A stretch of DNA of 10,063 nt from NCBI GenBank assembly GCA_002255105.1, contig NJEK01000047.1, positions 1-10,063 on the forward strand, given 5' to 3'. This document shows, piece by piece, positions 1 through 6,216 of this stretch; the stretch's first letter is position 1; each line of letters starts with the position of its first letter. The position numbers were made by a program, and so were the translations under genes. Below the pieces are notes generated by a model. That model worked only from the letters and a program-made list of their open reading frames with translations. It did no database searches and was not told the DNA's origin. Origin of the DNA: Candidatus Wolframiiraptor sp. EX4484-121 (lineage in GTDB: Archaea; Thermoproteota; Nitrososphaeria_A; Caldarchaeales; Wolframiiraptoraceae).

Positions 1-445
1 TTTCACAGAATGTAGAACGGTCATGTGAAATGGCGCGAAATAGGTTTTCTCCCCCTTCCATTTCATAAAATACCTGTCGATTCGATTCTTTCACAGGAAA
101 CTGAGCATACCCCACCGTTTCCACTGGAGGAGAACAGCCTTTCCATCGGAAATTGAGGGGTGTGCTGTAGAGGCTTTCCACCTTCCTGATGACATATCCT
201 TTGGACGCTTCCCAAGCCTCTCTTTCATGCTTATAGCCTGATAATATTTGACTTGATGTGGGCTATTTTTTCCAAATTATGATAAAAATCGTGAGGCAGG
301 CTTCTAACACAGCTATTCTCACCTTCCTTCACATGGCCTCAAAGTATTATCCATTAATTCTCCAGCAATTATCCTCAAAATCTCCATCGATTGATTGCTG
401 GTTCTCTCCCTCCGCGTCCATGTGAACATTTTATCTTCGTTTTTG
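1..445. other. AT-richer region without a convincing gene
   Basis: No gene can be supported here. Composition is visibly more AT-rich than the flanking coding DNA. The minus strand is open from about position 264 to the left edge, with a first possible start (GTG) at 181, but it has no ribosome-binding site at proper spacing and no family I recognise. Structural signals are present. The hexamer TTCACA or its complement occurs at 2-7, 24-29, 90-95, 328-333 and 421-426. A 7-bp inverted repeat lies at 1-7/24-30. Two nearly concentric inverted repeats lie at 328-336/418-426 and 362-369/394-401. The region sits downstream of the minus-strand zinc-ribbon gene, so part of it may be that gene's 3' untranslated region. 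Confidence 0.6.
328..426. repeat. Nested inverted repeats, possible structured 3' region
   Basis: The outer arms TTCACATGG (328-336) and CCATGTGAA (418-426) are perfect 9-bp reverse complements. The inner arms CCAGCAAT (362-369) and ATTGCTGG (394-401) are perfect 8-bp reverse complements. Their centres lie at about 377 and 381, so both could pair in one molecule as a two-stem hairpin with an internal loop and a 24-nt terminal loop. The outer right arm ends about 20 bp downstream of the minus-strand stop at 446, so a transcript reading out of that gene would carry the structure. Function is unknown, and no T-tract follows it. Confidence 0.4.
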
Positions 446-811
446 TCAACCTGTGAGCTTTTCCTTTAACCTCACGCATTGTTCTAGGGTTTTTAGCAGT
501 ATGCTGAGGGTTTCGGCAAGCTTCCTAATCTCCTCCGCATCCACGGCCCTCGAGAGCTGGAGGGTTACCTCCTCGACCTTGGAGGCCAGGATCTCGTGGG
601 TTTGTGAGAGGGTGTAAGTCGTTAGGGCTTCGCCGACCTCCTCATCCCCGCGGACCTTTATAACCCTCTTGTTACACTTCAAGCACCAGAGTTGGCCATT
701 TATCTCGAAGAGGGGGCTCTTACAGACCGGGCACTGCTCTGAGAGCATCCTAGCCCCACTTCTGAGGGCATCCACCATCCGCTTCATGTAGTCATCTTCT
801 CCCGAGGCCAT
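446..811 (-). CDS. SSSCA1/p27-type zinc-ribbon protein
   Basis: A 121-aa protein of the archaeal/eukaryotic autoantigen p27 (SSSCA1, Auto_anti-p27) family. The diagnostic part is a short N-terminal segment ending in a leucine/serine stretch (MLSEQ), then a four-cysteine zinc ribbon: C27-x2-C30 and C43-x2-C46 around the core PLFEINGQLWC. The remainder (about residues 60-120) is predicted helical with heptad-like leucines. The archaeal members have no settled function; zinc binding is a family inference. The ATG at 811 lacks a Shine-Dalgarno sequence, but a TATA-like element about 29 nt upstream fits a leaderless transcript. Internal Met9 is an alternative start. The gene lies 29 nt downstream of the radical SAM gene on the same strand, and its likely promoter overlaps that gene's stop codon. 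Confidence 0.85.
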   Translation of the reverse strand: MASGEDDYMKRMVDALRSGARMLSEQCPVCKSPLFEINGQLWCLKCNKRVIKVRGDEEVGEALTTYTLSQTHEILASKVEEVTLQLSRAVDAEEIRKLAETLSILLKTLEQCVRLKEKLTG

Positions 812-836
812 CCCAGAGACTCTTGTCCAAAGATTC

Positions 837-843
837 TTTATTA
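837..843 (-). promoter_or_regulatory. TATA box of the zinc-ribbon gene
   Basis: On the minus strand this reads TAATAAA, overlapping the TAA stop of the upstream radical SAM gene. Its centre is about 29 nt before the ATG at 811, so transcription starting about 27 nt downstream would begin at or next to the start codon. This agrees with the lack of a Shine-Dalgarno sequence there. Confidence 0.45.
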
Positions 844-2280
844 GTATGTCTCCGGAGATTCCTCGGTCTTAAGCCAGACACGGCCCCCCTTGATCAGGCT
901 GAGGAGACCGTTCTTGAGGAACTTGAAGGCCGCGGGAACCGCTCTCCTCAGGATGAACCCCTTATTCTTTATGAGGTCTTCTAGGGCGTGCCTCGGGTTT
1001 AGGTAGAAGTTTAGGTATGCCCAGAGGAAGAGCTTCTTGATCTTCTCGGGCGTGAGATAGAGGTTCCTCATCACGACGTCGACGGTCGTGAACTTCCTCC
1101 AATCCCTCGTCAACAGAAGGTTCTCCTTGATCGCTAGATCCCAGAGCTTCGTCCCCGGGTATGGGGTTGCTATGGTGAATTGGGCCAGATCCACCCCAAC
1201 CCTGTTCGAGAACTTTATGGTCGCCCTAATATCCTCCTCGGTCTCATATGGGAATCCTATAATGAATGATCCTAGGGCTCTCAATCCAGACTCCTTCGCC
1301 GCCCTCGTCGCATCCATGGCCTGCTCCTTCGTAATCCTCTTATCTATGAACTTCAAAGTCTTTTCCGATCCAGACTCGATTCCAAAATAGATTGTGTGCG
1401 CTCCAGCCCTATGCATGGCTGACCCGAGTTCACGGCTAAATGTGTTCACCCTAGATGAGGCCGACCAAGATATGTCCAAGCCCTCCTCAACTATCTTCTC
1501 GGCTATCGCGGCGGCCCTCTTCCTATTCAACGTGAATGTATCGTCCAGGAACTCGATCTCCTGCCTCCCATACTCATATCTCAGGATCCTGAGCTCCTCC
1601 AAAACTCTGCCGACGCCGTGGGCCCTCCACTTCTTTCCAAATTGGAGGGAGGAGGAGCAGAAGATGCATGAGTATGGGCATCCCCTAGAGGTTATTATCG
1701 CCCCAAACTTCAACTTCCCAACCCTATACCTATCCATGGGCAGGAGGTCGTAGGCCGGGAGCGGGACATCGTCTAGATTTGGTATGAGCGGCCTCGGAGG
1801 GTTCTCCCTCACTCCATCATCCACCCTATAGGTTATTCCCAAGATTTCCCTGAAATCCCGATCATTTTTCATGAGCTTCGTCAACAGTTCCCTGAAGGTG
1901 AGCTCCCCCTCGCCCCTCACCACCACATCGATATGCCTGCATTCTTGGAGGATTTCTGGGGCCATGAAGGTTGCGTGAGGTCCTCCTATGATCACCAGGG
2001 CGTTGGGGTTGACCTCCTTCGCGACCGAGGCCACGTCGTAGGCGTCGTAGATCATCGAGGTCGTCGCGGTCACCCCGACCAGATCTGGATAAAATTTCTT
2101 GATCTCGGCCTTAATCTCCCTGAGCGTGAGATCCTCGGCCAAAGAGTCTATTATCCTCACATCGCATCCAAGATCTCTGGCGACCGAGGCTAGGTAGGCC
2201 AAGCCTAATGGGGGTGCGGCTGTGCCTATTACTTGCTTGACTATTGACTGTGCGGGTGGTGAAATCAGGAGAACCCTCAA
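841..2280 (-). CDS. B12-binding-domain radical SAM protein
   Basis: A 479-aa enzyme with the class B radical SAM layout (BchE/HpnJ-like). Residues about 1-140 form a Rossmann-like cobalamin-binding domain (PPLGLAYLA near the N-terminus, IIGGPHAT at about 97-104). It lacks the DxHxxG cobalt-ligand motif, as is usual in this class. The [4Fe-4S]-binding motif is C201-x3-C205-x2-C208 in RGCPYSCIFC, followed by a radical SAM barrel with FLDDTF and FGIESGSE segments. Residues about 400-479 are a helical tail. The family uses S-adenosylmethionine, often with methylcobalamin, for methyl transfer to unactivated carbons or for cyclisations. Cofactor or membrane-lipid chemistry is possible, but no neighbour identifies a substrate. 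The start is TTG with a TATA box about 32 nt upstream and no good Shine-Dalgarno sequence, so initiation is probably near-leaderless. Length is normal and the gene looks intact. Confidence 0.88.
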   Translation of the reverse strand: MRVLLISPPAQSIVKQVIGTAAPPLGLAYLASVARDLGCDVRIIDSLAEDLTLREIKAEIKKFYPDLVGVTATTSMIYDAYDVASVAKEVNPNALVIIGGPHATFMAPEILQECRHIDVVVRGEGELTFRELLTKLMKNDRDFREILGITYRVDDGVRENPPRPLIPNLDDVPLPAYDLLPMDRYRVGKLKFGAIITSRGCPYSCIFCSSSLQFGKKWRAHGVGRVLEELRILRYEYGRQEIEFLDDTFTLNRKRAAAIAEKIVEEGLDISWSASSRVNTFSRELGSAMHRAGAHTIYFGIESGSEKTLKFIDKRITKEQAMDATRAAKESGLRALGSFIIGFPYETEEDIRATIKFSNRVGVDLAQFTIATPYPGTKLWDLAIKENLLLTRDWRKFTTVDVVMRNLYLTPEKIKKLFLWAYLNFYLNPRHALEDLIKNKGFILRRAVPAAFKFLKNGLLSLIKGGRVWLKTEESPETY

Positions 2281-2308
2281 GGCCTCTAGGGGAGATTATT
2301 CACGATCC

Positions 2309-2315
2309 TATAAAG
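2309..2315 (-). promoter_or_regulatory. TATA box of the radical SAM gene
   Basis: The minus strand reads CTTTATA, centred about 32 nt before the TTG start at 2280, in the 67-bp gap after the nucleotidyltransferase gene. The predicted transcript would start about 5 nt before the codon. The element sits within TCCTATAAAGGA, whose TCCT/AGGA ends are a short inverted repeat that could serve as an operator; this is weak evidence. Confidence 0.45.
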
Positions 2316-2347
2316 GAGTTTACCATCTTTCCTTACTCTGGATCATA

Positions 2348-3034
2348 TCATTCCACGGCTCTAAGCCTCCTCCTAAGGGCTGGATCCCTGGCCAGAAGCT
2401 CTTCAAAGACCTCCTCAAAGGTCTTATCCCGCGGGATCTCAAGCTTCCTATAAAGCCCCGTTCTCCCAAGCTCCCTCCTCCTCTTGAGAACCCTGACCCT
2501 ATTCCTGAGGGTTGCTGGATCCACTCCTAGGATCTTGGCGGCCCCCTCGATGTTATGCTCAACCGGAAGCTCCTCATGGCCTCTAGGGGTCGGGATTATG
2601 AGGATGAGCTCCTTATTCATCCCCGGAACCCTCCGATCGGCCTTAAGCTCCTCATACCCTACCTGGCCCGCAAGCCTATAGAAGCCTATCTCATCCCTCC
2701 TCATCCTGCATAAGGGGAAGGAGATCGATGTGAGCTCGTCGATGACTAGATATGCCTTTGGAACGTGGCTGGGGGTGGCTTGGATCAGCAACCTCTCCAT
2801 GGGCTTGACATCATGCTTCTGGAGGTAGAGCTCCATCATCGCCGAGCTCACGGGATATTGGATGAAGATGTCGATATCGCTGTCCTCCCTAACATCCCCC
2901 CTCGCTAAGCTTCCATAGACTATCGGGTTTAGGCCGTGGTCGGCGAGAGGCTTCATGAGCCTTAAGGCCTTCCCTCTAAGACCCCTCAGCAACCTCCAAT
3001 GCTCCTCATCGTAGACGACTTCCCTATAGCTCAA
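2348..3034 (-). CDS. Nucleotidyltransferase with C-terminal HTH
   Basis: A 228-aa protein of the archaeal polymerase-beta-like nucleotidyltransferase superfamily. The active-site signature GSLARGDVREDSDIDIF starts at Gly41, with Gly41-Ser42 and the metal-binding pair Asp53 and Asp55. A third carboxylate may lie around Asp89-Glu90 (LVIDE). Residues about 152-173 (EGAAKILGVDPATLRNRV) look like a helix-turn-helix, and the C-terminus is rich in Arg, so contact with nucleic acid is plausible. The substrate is unknown: family members adenylylate RNA, proteins or small molecules. There is no HEPN partner next to it, so a classic MNT-HEPN toxin-antitoxin pair is not supported, and the protein is longer than minimal MNT antitoxins. 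The start is TTG at 3034, with no ATG nearby. It diverges from Pelota with a 79-bp gap. Confidence 0.75.
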   Translation of the reverse strand: MSYREVVYDEEHWRLLRGLRGKALRLMKPLADHGLNPIVYGSLARGDVREDSDIDIFIQYPVSSAMMELYLQKHDVKPMERLLIQATPSHVPKAYLVIDELTSISFPLCRMRRDEIGFYRLAGQVGYEELKADRRVPGMNKELILIIPTPRGHEELPVEHNIEGAAKILGVDPATLRNRVRVLKRRRELGRTGLYRKLEIPRDKTFEEVFEELLARDPALRRRLRAVE

Positions 3035-3050
3035 CCCTGAGAACTTTCGA

Positions 3051-3057
3051 CTTTATA
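3051..3057 (-). promoter_or_regulatory. Possible TATA box of the nucleotidyltransferase gene
   Basis: The minus strand reads TATAAAG. Its centre is only about 20 nt before the annotated TTG start, a little closer than expected for a leaderless transcript. Either the start is slightly off or the second AT-rich element near 3081-3088 is used in both directions. Confidence 0.3.
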
Positions 3058-3080
3058 GGTGAAATGTTTTTCTCGGTAGC

Positions 3081-3088
3081 CATAAATT
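3081..3088 (+). promoter_or_regulatory. TATA box of the Pelota gene
   Basis: The element CATAAATT is centred about 29 nt upstream of the TTG at 3114. Transcription about 27 nt downstream would start at the codon, implying a leaderless or near-leaderless message. No Shine-Dalgarno sequence is visible before the TTG, and an in-frame TAG at 3096-3098 bars any longer protein. Confidence 0.45.
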
Positions 3089-3113
3089 CTGGCTATAGAG
3101 GTATCGGGTTGAG

Positions 3114-4205
3114 TTGATAGTAAGGAGCGTTGACCCGCTTAAGAGGTCGATCAAGCTCGTGCCAGAATCCAGCCTCGACCTACTCAATATCTTCAGGCTC
3201 GTCAGGATCGGGTATGAGATCTATTCTGAGACGAGTAGGGAGGTTAAGAGGGAGAGGGTTAGCGGGAAGGTCGATAGTGAGAGGGTTCGGGTGGTGTTGG
3301 GCATAGAGGTTGAGGGGAAGGCCGCAGACCCGTTGATGAGGAGGGTAAGTTTCGCCGGCAGGATAATCTATGAGAGCAGGCCCCTAGACCTGCTTGGAAA
3401 ACATCACACAATACACCTCTATCCGGGGGTAGAGCTGAGGATTAGGAGCCGGAGGGAGTTTGAGAGGCTTAGGGCGTTTGCATCGAGTTATTCTGGCCGT
3501 GGGAGAGGTGGGAGGGTGCTGTGCATCTCGATCGACGATGAGAGGGTTGCGGTCGCGGAGTTCATGGGAACGGGTTTGAGGAAGCTTTACTCGAAGACCT
3601 TTCCGTCAACCGATAAATCGTTATCGTGGGGGGAGCGGGAGATCAGGCGGATATTCGGGGAAGTCGCCTCAACCCTGAGAGACTATTTCTCGAGGAATAG
3701 GGAGTCGAAGGCCATCGTAATTGGGCCGAGGATATTCGTCGACGACTTCATGGACTTCTTGAAGAATTTCGAGAAATCGCTCCTTAAGAGGGTTGAGAGA
3801 GTTTATCATTCATCGGTGGGCGGGGAGGATGGGATTAGGGAGGCCATGAGGTCGGGGATCCTAAGGGATTTGGCGGATCTACTGAAGCCCGTTAGAGACT
3901 CGCTGGAGGTTGAGAGGTTTATAGAGCAGATGTCGAGGAATCCGGAGAAGGTCGCGCTCGGATTCAGAGAGGTGTTGGAGGCCTGGAGGCTTGGGGCGGC
4001 TGAAAAGATATTGGTCTCCGAGGCCTTCCTCTGGAATCATGTTGTCGACGAGGATCTAGATAGGCTGCTCGAGGCGGCTGAGATGGGAAGGCTCGATCTA
4101 CAGGTCCTCTTAGATGGGTTGGAGGCCTCCGAGAAGATAATGGGATTGGGCGGGATCGTGGCCTTCCTCAGATACCCTCTCCCGTTGAAGGATATGGTCG
4201 GCTAG
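3114..4205 (+). CDS. pelA: Pelota (aPelota/Dom34) ribosome-rescue factor
   Basis: A 363-aa archaeal Pelota, a paralogue of release factor aRF1. With the translational GTPase aEF1A and the ATPase ABCE1 it splits ribosomes stalled on mRNAs (no-go and non-stop decay). Three domains are recognisable. Residues about 1-125 are the Sm-like N-terminal domain (start MIVRSVDPLKRSIKLVPES, then LLNIFRLV). Residues about 133-255 are the RNase H-like central domain (VLCISIDDERVAVAEF, and KAIVIGPRIFVDDF). Residues about 262-363 are the eRF1 domain-3-like region (RFIEQMSRNPEKVALGFREVLEA, then AEKILVSEAFLW). The GGQ peptide-release motif of aRF1 is absent, as expected. Length is normal for the family. The TTG start is the only possible one after the upstream in-frame TAG. 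The gene ends tail to tail with dnaG, and the stop codons overlap. Confidence 0.93.
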   Translation: MIVRSVDPLKRSIKLVPESSLDLLNIFRLVRIGYEIYSETSREVKRERVSGKVDSERVRVVLGIEVEGKAADPLMRRVSFAGRIIYESRPLDLLGKHHTIHLYPGVELRIRSRREFERLRAFASSYSGRGRGGRVLCISIDDERVAVAEFMGTGLRKLYSKTFPSTDKSLSWGEREIRRIFGEVASTLRDYFSRNRESKAIVIGPRIFVDDFMDFLKNFEKSLLKRVERVYHSSVGGEDGIREAMRSGILRDLADLLKPVRDSLEVERFIEQMSRNPEKVALGFREVLEAWRLGAAEKILVSEAFLWNHVVDEDLDRLLEAAEMGRLDLQVLLDGLEASEKIMGLGGIVAFLRYPLPLKDMVG

Positions 4206-5347
4206 AGGCTGTCAAAAGTGATTATGTGGACTCTCTCCGAGGGCTTCGAGATCTCCCCGACCCTCACCCCGATCAGGTATACGTCGACCCCGGTCTCAGA
4301 TAGTATATCTACGAGCCTCTGGGTTATCACCCCATCGAACACGATGTATTTGGCTCGATCCCTCAGCTCCTGAAGCCTTTGGGCCAGCTCGCTGACCGGA
4401 ACCCTCTCGACCTCTCGAACATCGCTGTCCAGGATTATGGCCATGAGCTTTCCCTCAACCTCCTTAACGCATTCCCTCACCTTACCCGGGAGCTGCGGGG
4501 CCTCTTTCGGGATCTTAAGCCTCCTTACGGCCTCGTCGAATGGGATGGCGTGGTGTAGGGCGTCTGAGATCTCCTTTCCAGTCAGTCCCTCGACCTCCCT
4601 TCCGTAGGGCGCCCTCGCGACCAGATCCACCTTAACCCCAGCCCTCTGAAGCTCGCTTAGGATAAGGTCTCCGCCCCTATCTCCATCGAGGAAAGCTATC
4701 ACCCTCTTCTTCTTCGCCGATAGGTCCTTAATCGTCCTCGGAATCTTAACCCCCTCGACGGCCACCGCGTTCCTGTAGCCATGTCTTAGGAGGTTTATCA
4801 CGTCGGCCCTCCCCTCAACTATTATCAGCTCATCGCTCTTACCGACCTCCGGGCCTGCTGGAAGCTTCTCCGGCCCATACTCCACGACCCTGGCCTTTAG
4901 GAGGGCTTCCTCAAGCTCCTTCAGGATCATGTCGTCCTCCGGGAGCTTGCTCTTCTCCCACTCGTAGAGGAGGGTTCTCGCCCGCTCGACGATCTTCTTC
5001 CTCTTCTCAGCCCTGATATCATAGATTCTCTCGATCTTGACCCGCGCCGCGTAGGGGCCGACCCTCTCGACGCTCTCGACCATGGCCGCTATCAAGGCCG
5101 TTGAATACTTGTCTAGGGCCGATGGGACCGTGATCTTCCCGACCGTCTTCTCTCCCTGAGGGCTCGCGGAGATCTCTATCCTCCCAATCCTCCCACTCTT
5201 CTGAAGCTCTCTGAGATCGAGCTCGCTGCTGAACAGCCCCTCGGTCTGCCCGAAGATCGCCCCAACGATATCGTTTCTATCGACGATGCCGTCGACCTCT
5301 ATTCTGGCCTCGATAATATACTTCGTCGAGGGCGGTCCAAGGCTCAA
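4202..5347 (-). CDS. dnaG: Archaeal DnaG-type primase / exosome subunit
   Basis: A 381-aa archaeal DnaG. The family has a Toprim catalytic core and, in Sulfolobus, is a stable subunit of the RNA-degrading exosome; primase activity has also been reported. Residues about 1-165 are the archaeal N-terminal domain (TKYIIEARIEVDGIVDRNDIV, FGQTEGLFSSELDLRELQK). Toprim lies at about 171-245: the catalytic Glu178 is in IIVEGRADVINLL, and the metal-binding DxD is Asp221-Asp223 in FLDGDRGGD. Residues 290-381 form the C-terminal domain. All expected catalytic residues are present and the length is ordinary. The TTG start is supported by a strong Shine-Dalgarno sequence 5 nt upstream on the minus strand. 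The gene lies downstream of archaellin on the same strand, separated by a T-tract terminator and its own TATA box. It is convergent with Pelota. Confidence 0.94.
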   Translation of the reverse strand: MSLGPPSTKYIIEARIEVDGIVDRNDIVGAIFGQTEGLFSSELDLRELQKSGRIGRIEISASPQGEKTVGKITVPSALDKYSTALIAAMVESVERVGPYAARVKIERIYDIRAEKRKKIVERARTLLYEWEKSKLPEDDMILKELEEALLKARVVEYGPEKLPAGPEVGKSDELIIVEGRADVINLLRHGYRNAVAVEGVKIPRTIKDLSAKKKRVIAFLDGDRGGDLILSELQRAGVKVDLVARAPYGREVEGLTGKEISDALHHAIPFDEAVRRLKIPKEAPQLPGKVRECVKEVEGKLMAIILDSDVREVERVPVSELAQRLQELRDRAKYIVFDGVITQRLVDILSETGVDVYLIGVRVGEISKPSERVHIITFDSL

Positions 5348-5352
5348 ACCTA

Positions 5353-5361
5353 TTCCTCCCC
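5353..5361 (-). promoter_or_regulatory. Shine-Dalgarno site fixing the dnaG TTG start
   Basis: The minus strand reads GGGGAGGAA, ending 5 nt before the TTG at 5347. It is a strong match to the archaeal anti-Shine-Dalgarno sequence and is the main reason for accepting a TTG start. Confidence 0.7.
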
Positions 5362-5405
5362 AACCTCCGTCCTTGTGAACTTCAAGGCTAATCGTATATG
5401 AAGTC

Positions 5406-5413
5406 TATTTAAG
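5406..5413 (-). promoter_or_regulatory. TATA box of dnaG
   Basis: The minus strand reads CTTAAATA, centred about 62 nt before the TTG. This would give a leader of about 35 nt carrying the Shine-Dalgarno site. It lies directly after the archaellin terminator, so dnaG probably has its own promoter. Confidence 0.5.
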
Positions 5414-5422
5414 TTTGCTCAT

Positions 5423-5459
5423 AAAAAAGGGAGGGGTTGAGGGGAGGACCGGGAGAGGG
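5423..5459 (-). terminator. Pyrimidine-rich terminator of the archaellin gene
   Basis: Immediately after the archaellin TAA, the minus strand runs through an almost pure C/T stretch and ends in six T residues (5428-5423). Archaeal intrinsic termination depends mainly on T-tracts, so this fits a terminator that isolates the highly expressed archaellin message from dnaG. The complementary strand carries five runs of three or four G. Confidence 0.6.
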
Positions 5460-6107
5460 TTAGGCTAGGTCCATGACGTAGTCTATGGCCGGCGGGAGCA
5501 TCCGCTCGACCTTTAGAATCGAGCCGGTCGACGGCTTTATCTCGATCGTTACCACGTCATTTGGCTGGAGCTGGACATTCGCGATCCCATTATAGATCTG
5601 ATCGACGTGGATCACCACCTTCCAAACCTCCCCATACTCTAGGAGCGTATCCCCATCTCCCTGAATCTCCTCGACGTCGGCCTCGGAGCCGCGGGTTAGT
5701 CTGTCAACCGCCTTATACGGGTCTAGATAGGAGATGACGAGAGTGTTCGTGCTCATATCGACCGGCCTCTTCCCGACAGCCGTCTTAACGTATAAGGTGA
5801 TGTTCGCGACCTTCATCGTCCCGCTCGCGTTCTCGCCCATGGCTATAACCGAGCCGGCGAGCTCTATGCTTGAGGTCGCCTCAACCGAGCCGGCGAGCTC
5901 TATGCTTGAGGTCGCCTCCTCCAGCCCGGCCTTCAAGACCTCTCCGCTCTTCTGGGTCGAGGAGAATCCGAGGTTCAGGACGGCGAAGGCGAAGGCGGCG
6001 GCTACTATCACGAACGCTATCAGGATTATCGCCGTCTCAAGCCCCGTTAGCCCCCTCCTAGCCCCCCTCTTCGATCCTATTCTCGTATTTCGCCTCATCT
6101 CCATCAA
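5460..6107 (-). CDS. arlB: Archaellin (archaellum filament protein)
   Basis: An archaellin precursor of about 215 aa (FlaB/ArlB), the filament subunit. A very basic leader (MRRNTRIGSKRGARRG) ends at the class III signal site G19/L20, cut by the prepilin-type peptidase FlaK/PibD. It is followed by the hydrophobic filament-core helix (LTGLETAIILIAFV..., Glu at +5, FAVLNLGFSSTQKS). The rest is a beta-sandwich with an acidic GDGDTLLEYGE segment at about 150-160. Sequons NAS and NIT could carry N-glycans. A perfect 36-bp tandem duplication repeats EATSSIELAGSV at residues 64-87; without it the protein would be about 203 aa. The annotated first codon is TTG, but the next codon, ATG at 6104, is the better start, since a TATA box centred about 29 nt upstream predicts a near-leaderless message. 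The gene is divergent from the rest of the archaellum operon. Confidence 0.92.
   Translation of the reverse strand: MMEMRRNTRIGSKRGARRGLTGLETAIILIAFVIVAAAFAFAVLNLGFSSTQKSGEVLKAGLEEATSSIELAGSVEATSSIELAGSVIAMGENASGTMKVANITLYVKTAVGKRPVDMSTNTLVISYLDPYKAVDRLTRGSEADVEEIQGDGDTLLEYGEVWKVVIHVDQIYNGIANVQLQPNDVVTIEIKPSTGSILKVERMLPPAIDYVMDLA
5847..5918 (-). repeat. Perfect 36-bp tandem duplication in archaellin
   Basis: Positions 5847-5882 and 5883-5918 are identical. The 36-bp unit is a whole number of codons, so the frame holds and the 12-residue block EATSSIELAGSV appears twice in succession. Related archaellins have this segment once, between the core helix and the outer domain. Lack of any difference at synonymous sites points to a very recent event or an assembly artefact. 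Confidence 0.9.
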
Positions 6108-6128
6108 TATTATCTGAATAATACTTCC

Positions 6129-6136
6129 TAATAAAT
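6129..6136 (-). promoter_or_regulatory. TATA box of the archaellin gene
   Basis: The minus strand reads ATTTATTA, preceded by an A-rich stretch suitable for TFB contact. Its centre is about 29 nt before the ATG at 6104, predicting a transcript that starts 2-3 nt before it. It shares the 109-bp AT-rich divergent region with the promoter of the plus-strand archaellum operon. Confidence 0.5.
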
Positions 6137-6158
6137 TTTGTCTTATTTTGGTATGATT

Positions 6159-6171
6159 CGAAACATATTTA
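6159..6171 (+). promoter_or_regulatory. BRE/TATA promoter of the archaellum operon
   Basis: CGAAAC followed by ATATTTA resembles a BRE plus TATA box. Transcription about 27 nt downstream would start near 6195 and leave a leader of about 22 nt containing the GAGGTGGG site. The TATA boxes of this operon and archaellin are back to back about 35 bp apart, so a single regulator here could control both. Confidence 0.5.
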
Positions 6172-6202
6172 GGTCTCTAATATCAATTATTTTTGGATGA
6201 TT

Positions 6203-6210
6203 GAGGTGGG
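6203..6210 (+). promoter_or_regulatory. Shine-Dalgarno site of the first operon gene
   Basis: GAGGTGGG lies 6 nt before the ATG at 6217 and supports this start. It contrasts with the Shine-Dalgarno-free, probably leaderless start of the divergent archaellin gene. Confidence 0.65.
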
Positions 6211-6216
6211 ATTGAG

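Noticed and set aside
2..60. Similarity of a minus-strand peptide (GGENLFRAIS) to the OTU-protease motif GDGNCLFRAI
   Set aside because: The catalytic Asp and Cys are both missing and no further OTU motif follows; it is most likely coincidence.
187..241. Possible C/D box guide RNA (TGATGA near 187-192, CTGA at 238-241)
   Set aside because: The first C-box base is C, not a purine; no convincing internal D'/C' boxes and no terminal stem were seen.
1..445. CRISPR array or remnant
   Set aside because: The repeated hexamers are irregularly spaced and in both orientations; no repeat of 20 bp or more was found.
2348..3034. MNT-HEPN type toxin-antitoxin system
   Set aside because: No HEPN gene lies next to it, and the protein is longer than minimal MNT antitoxins with an extra C-terminal helix-turn-helix.
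5734..6117. Plus-strand open frames across archaellin, and similar frames across other genes
   Set aside because: They are opposite-strand shadows of well-identified genes and have no family features of their own.
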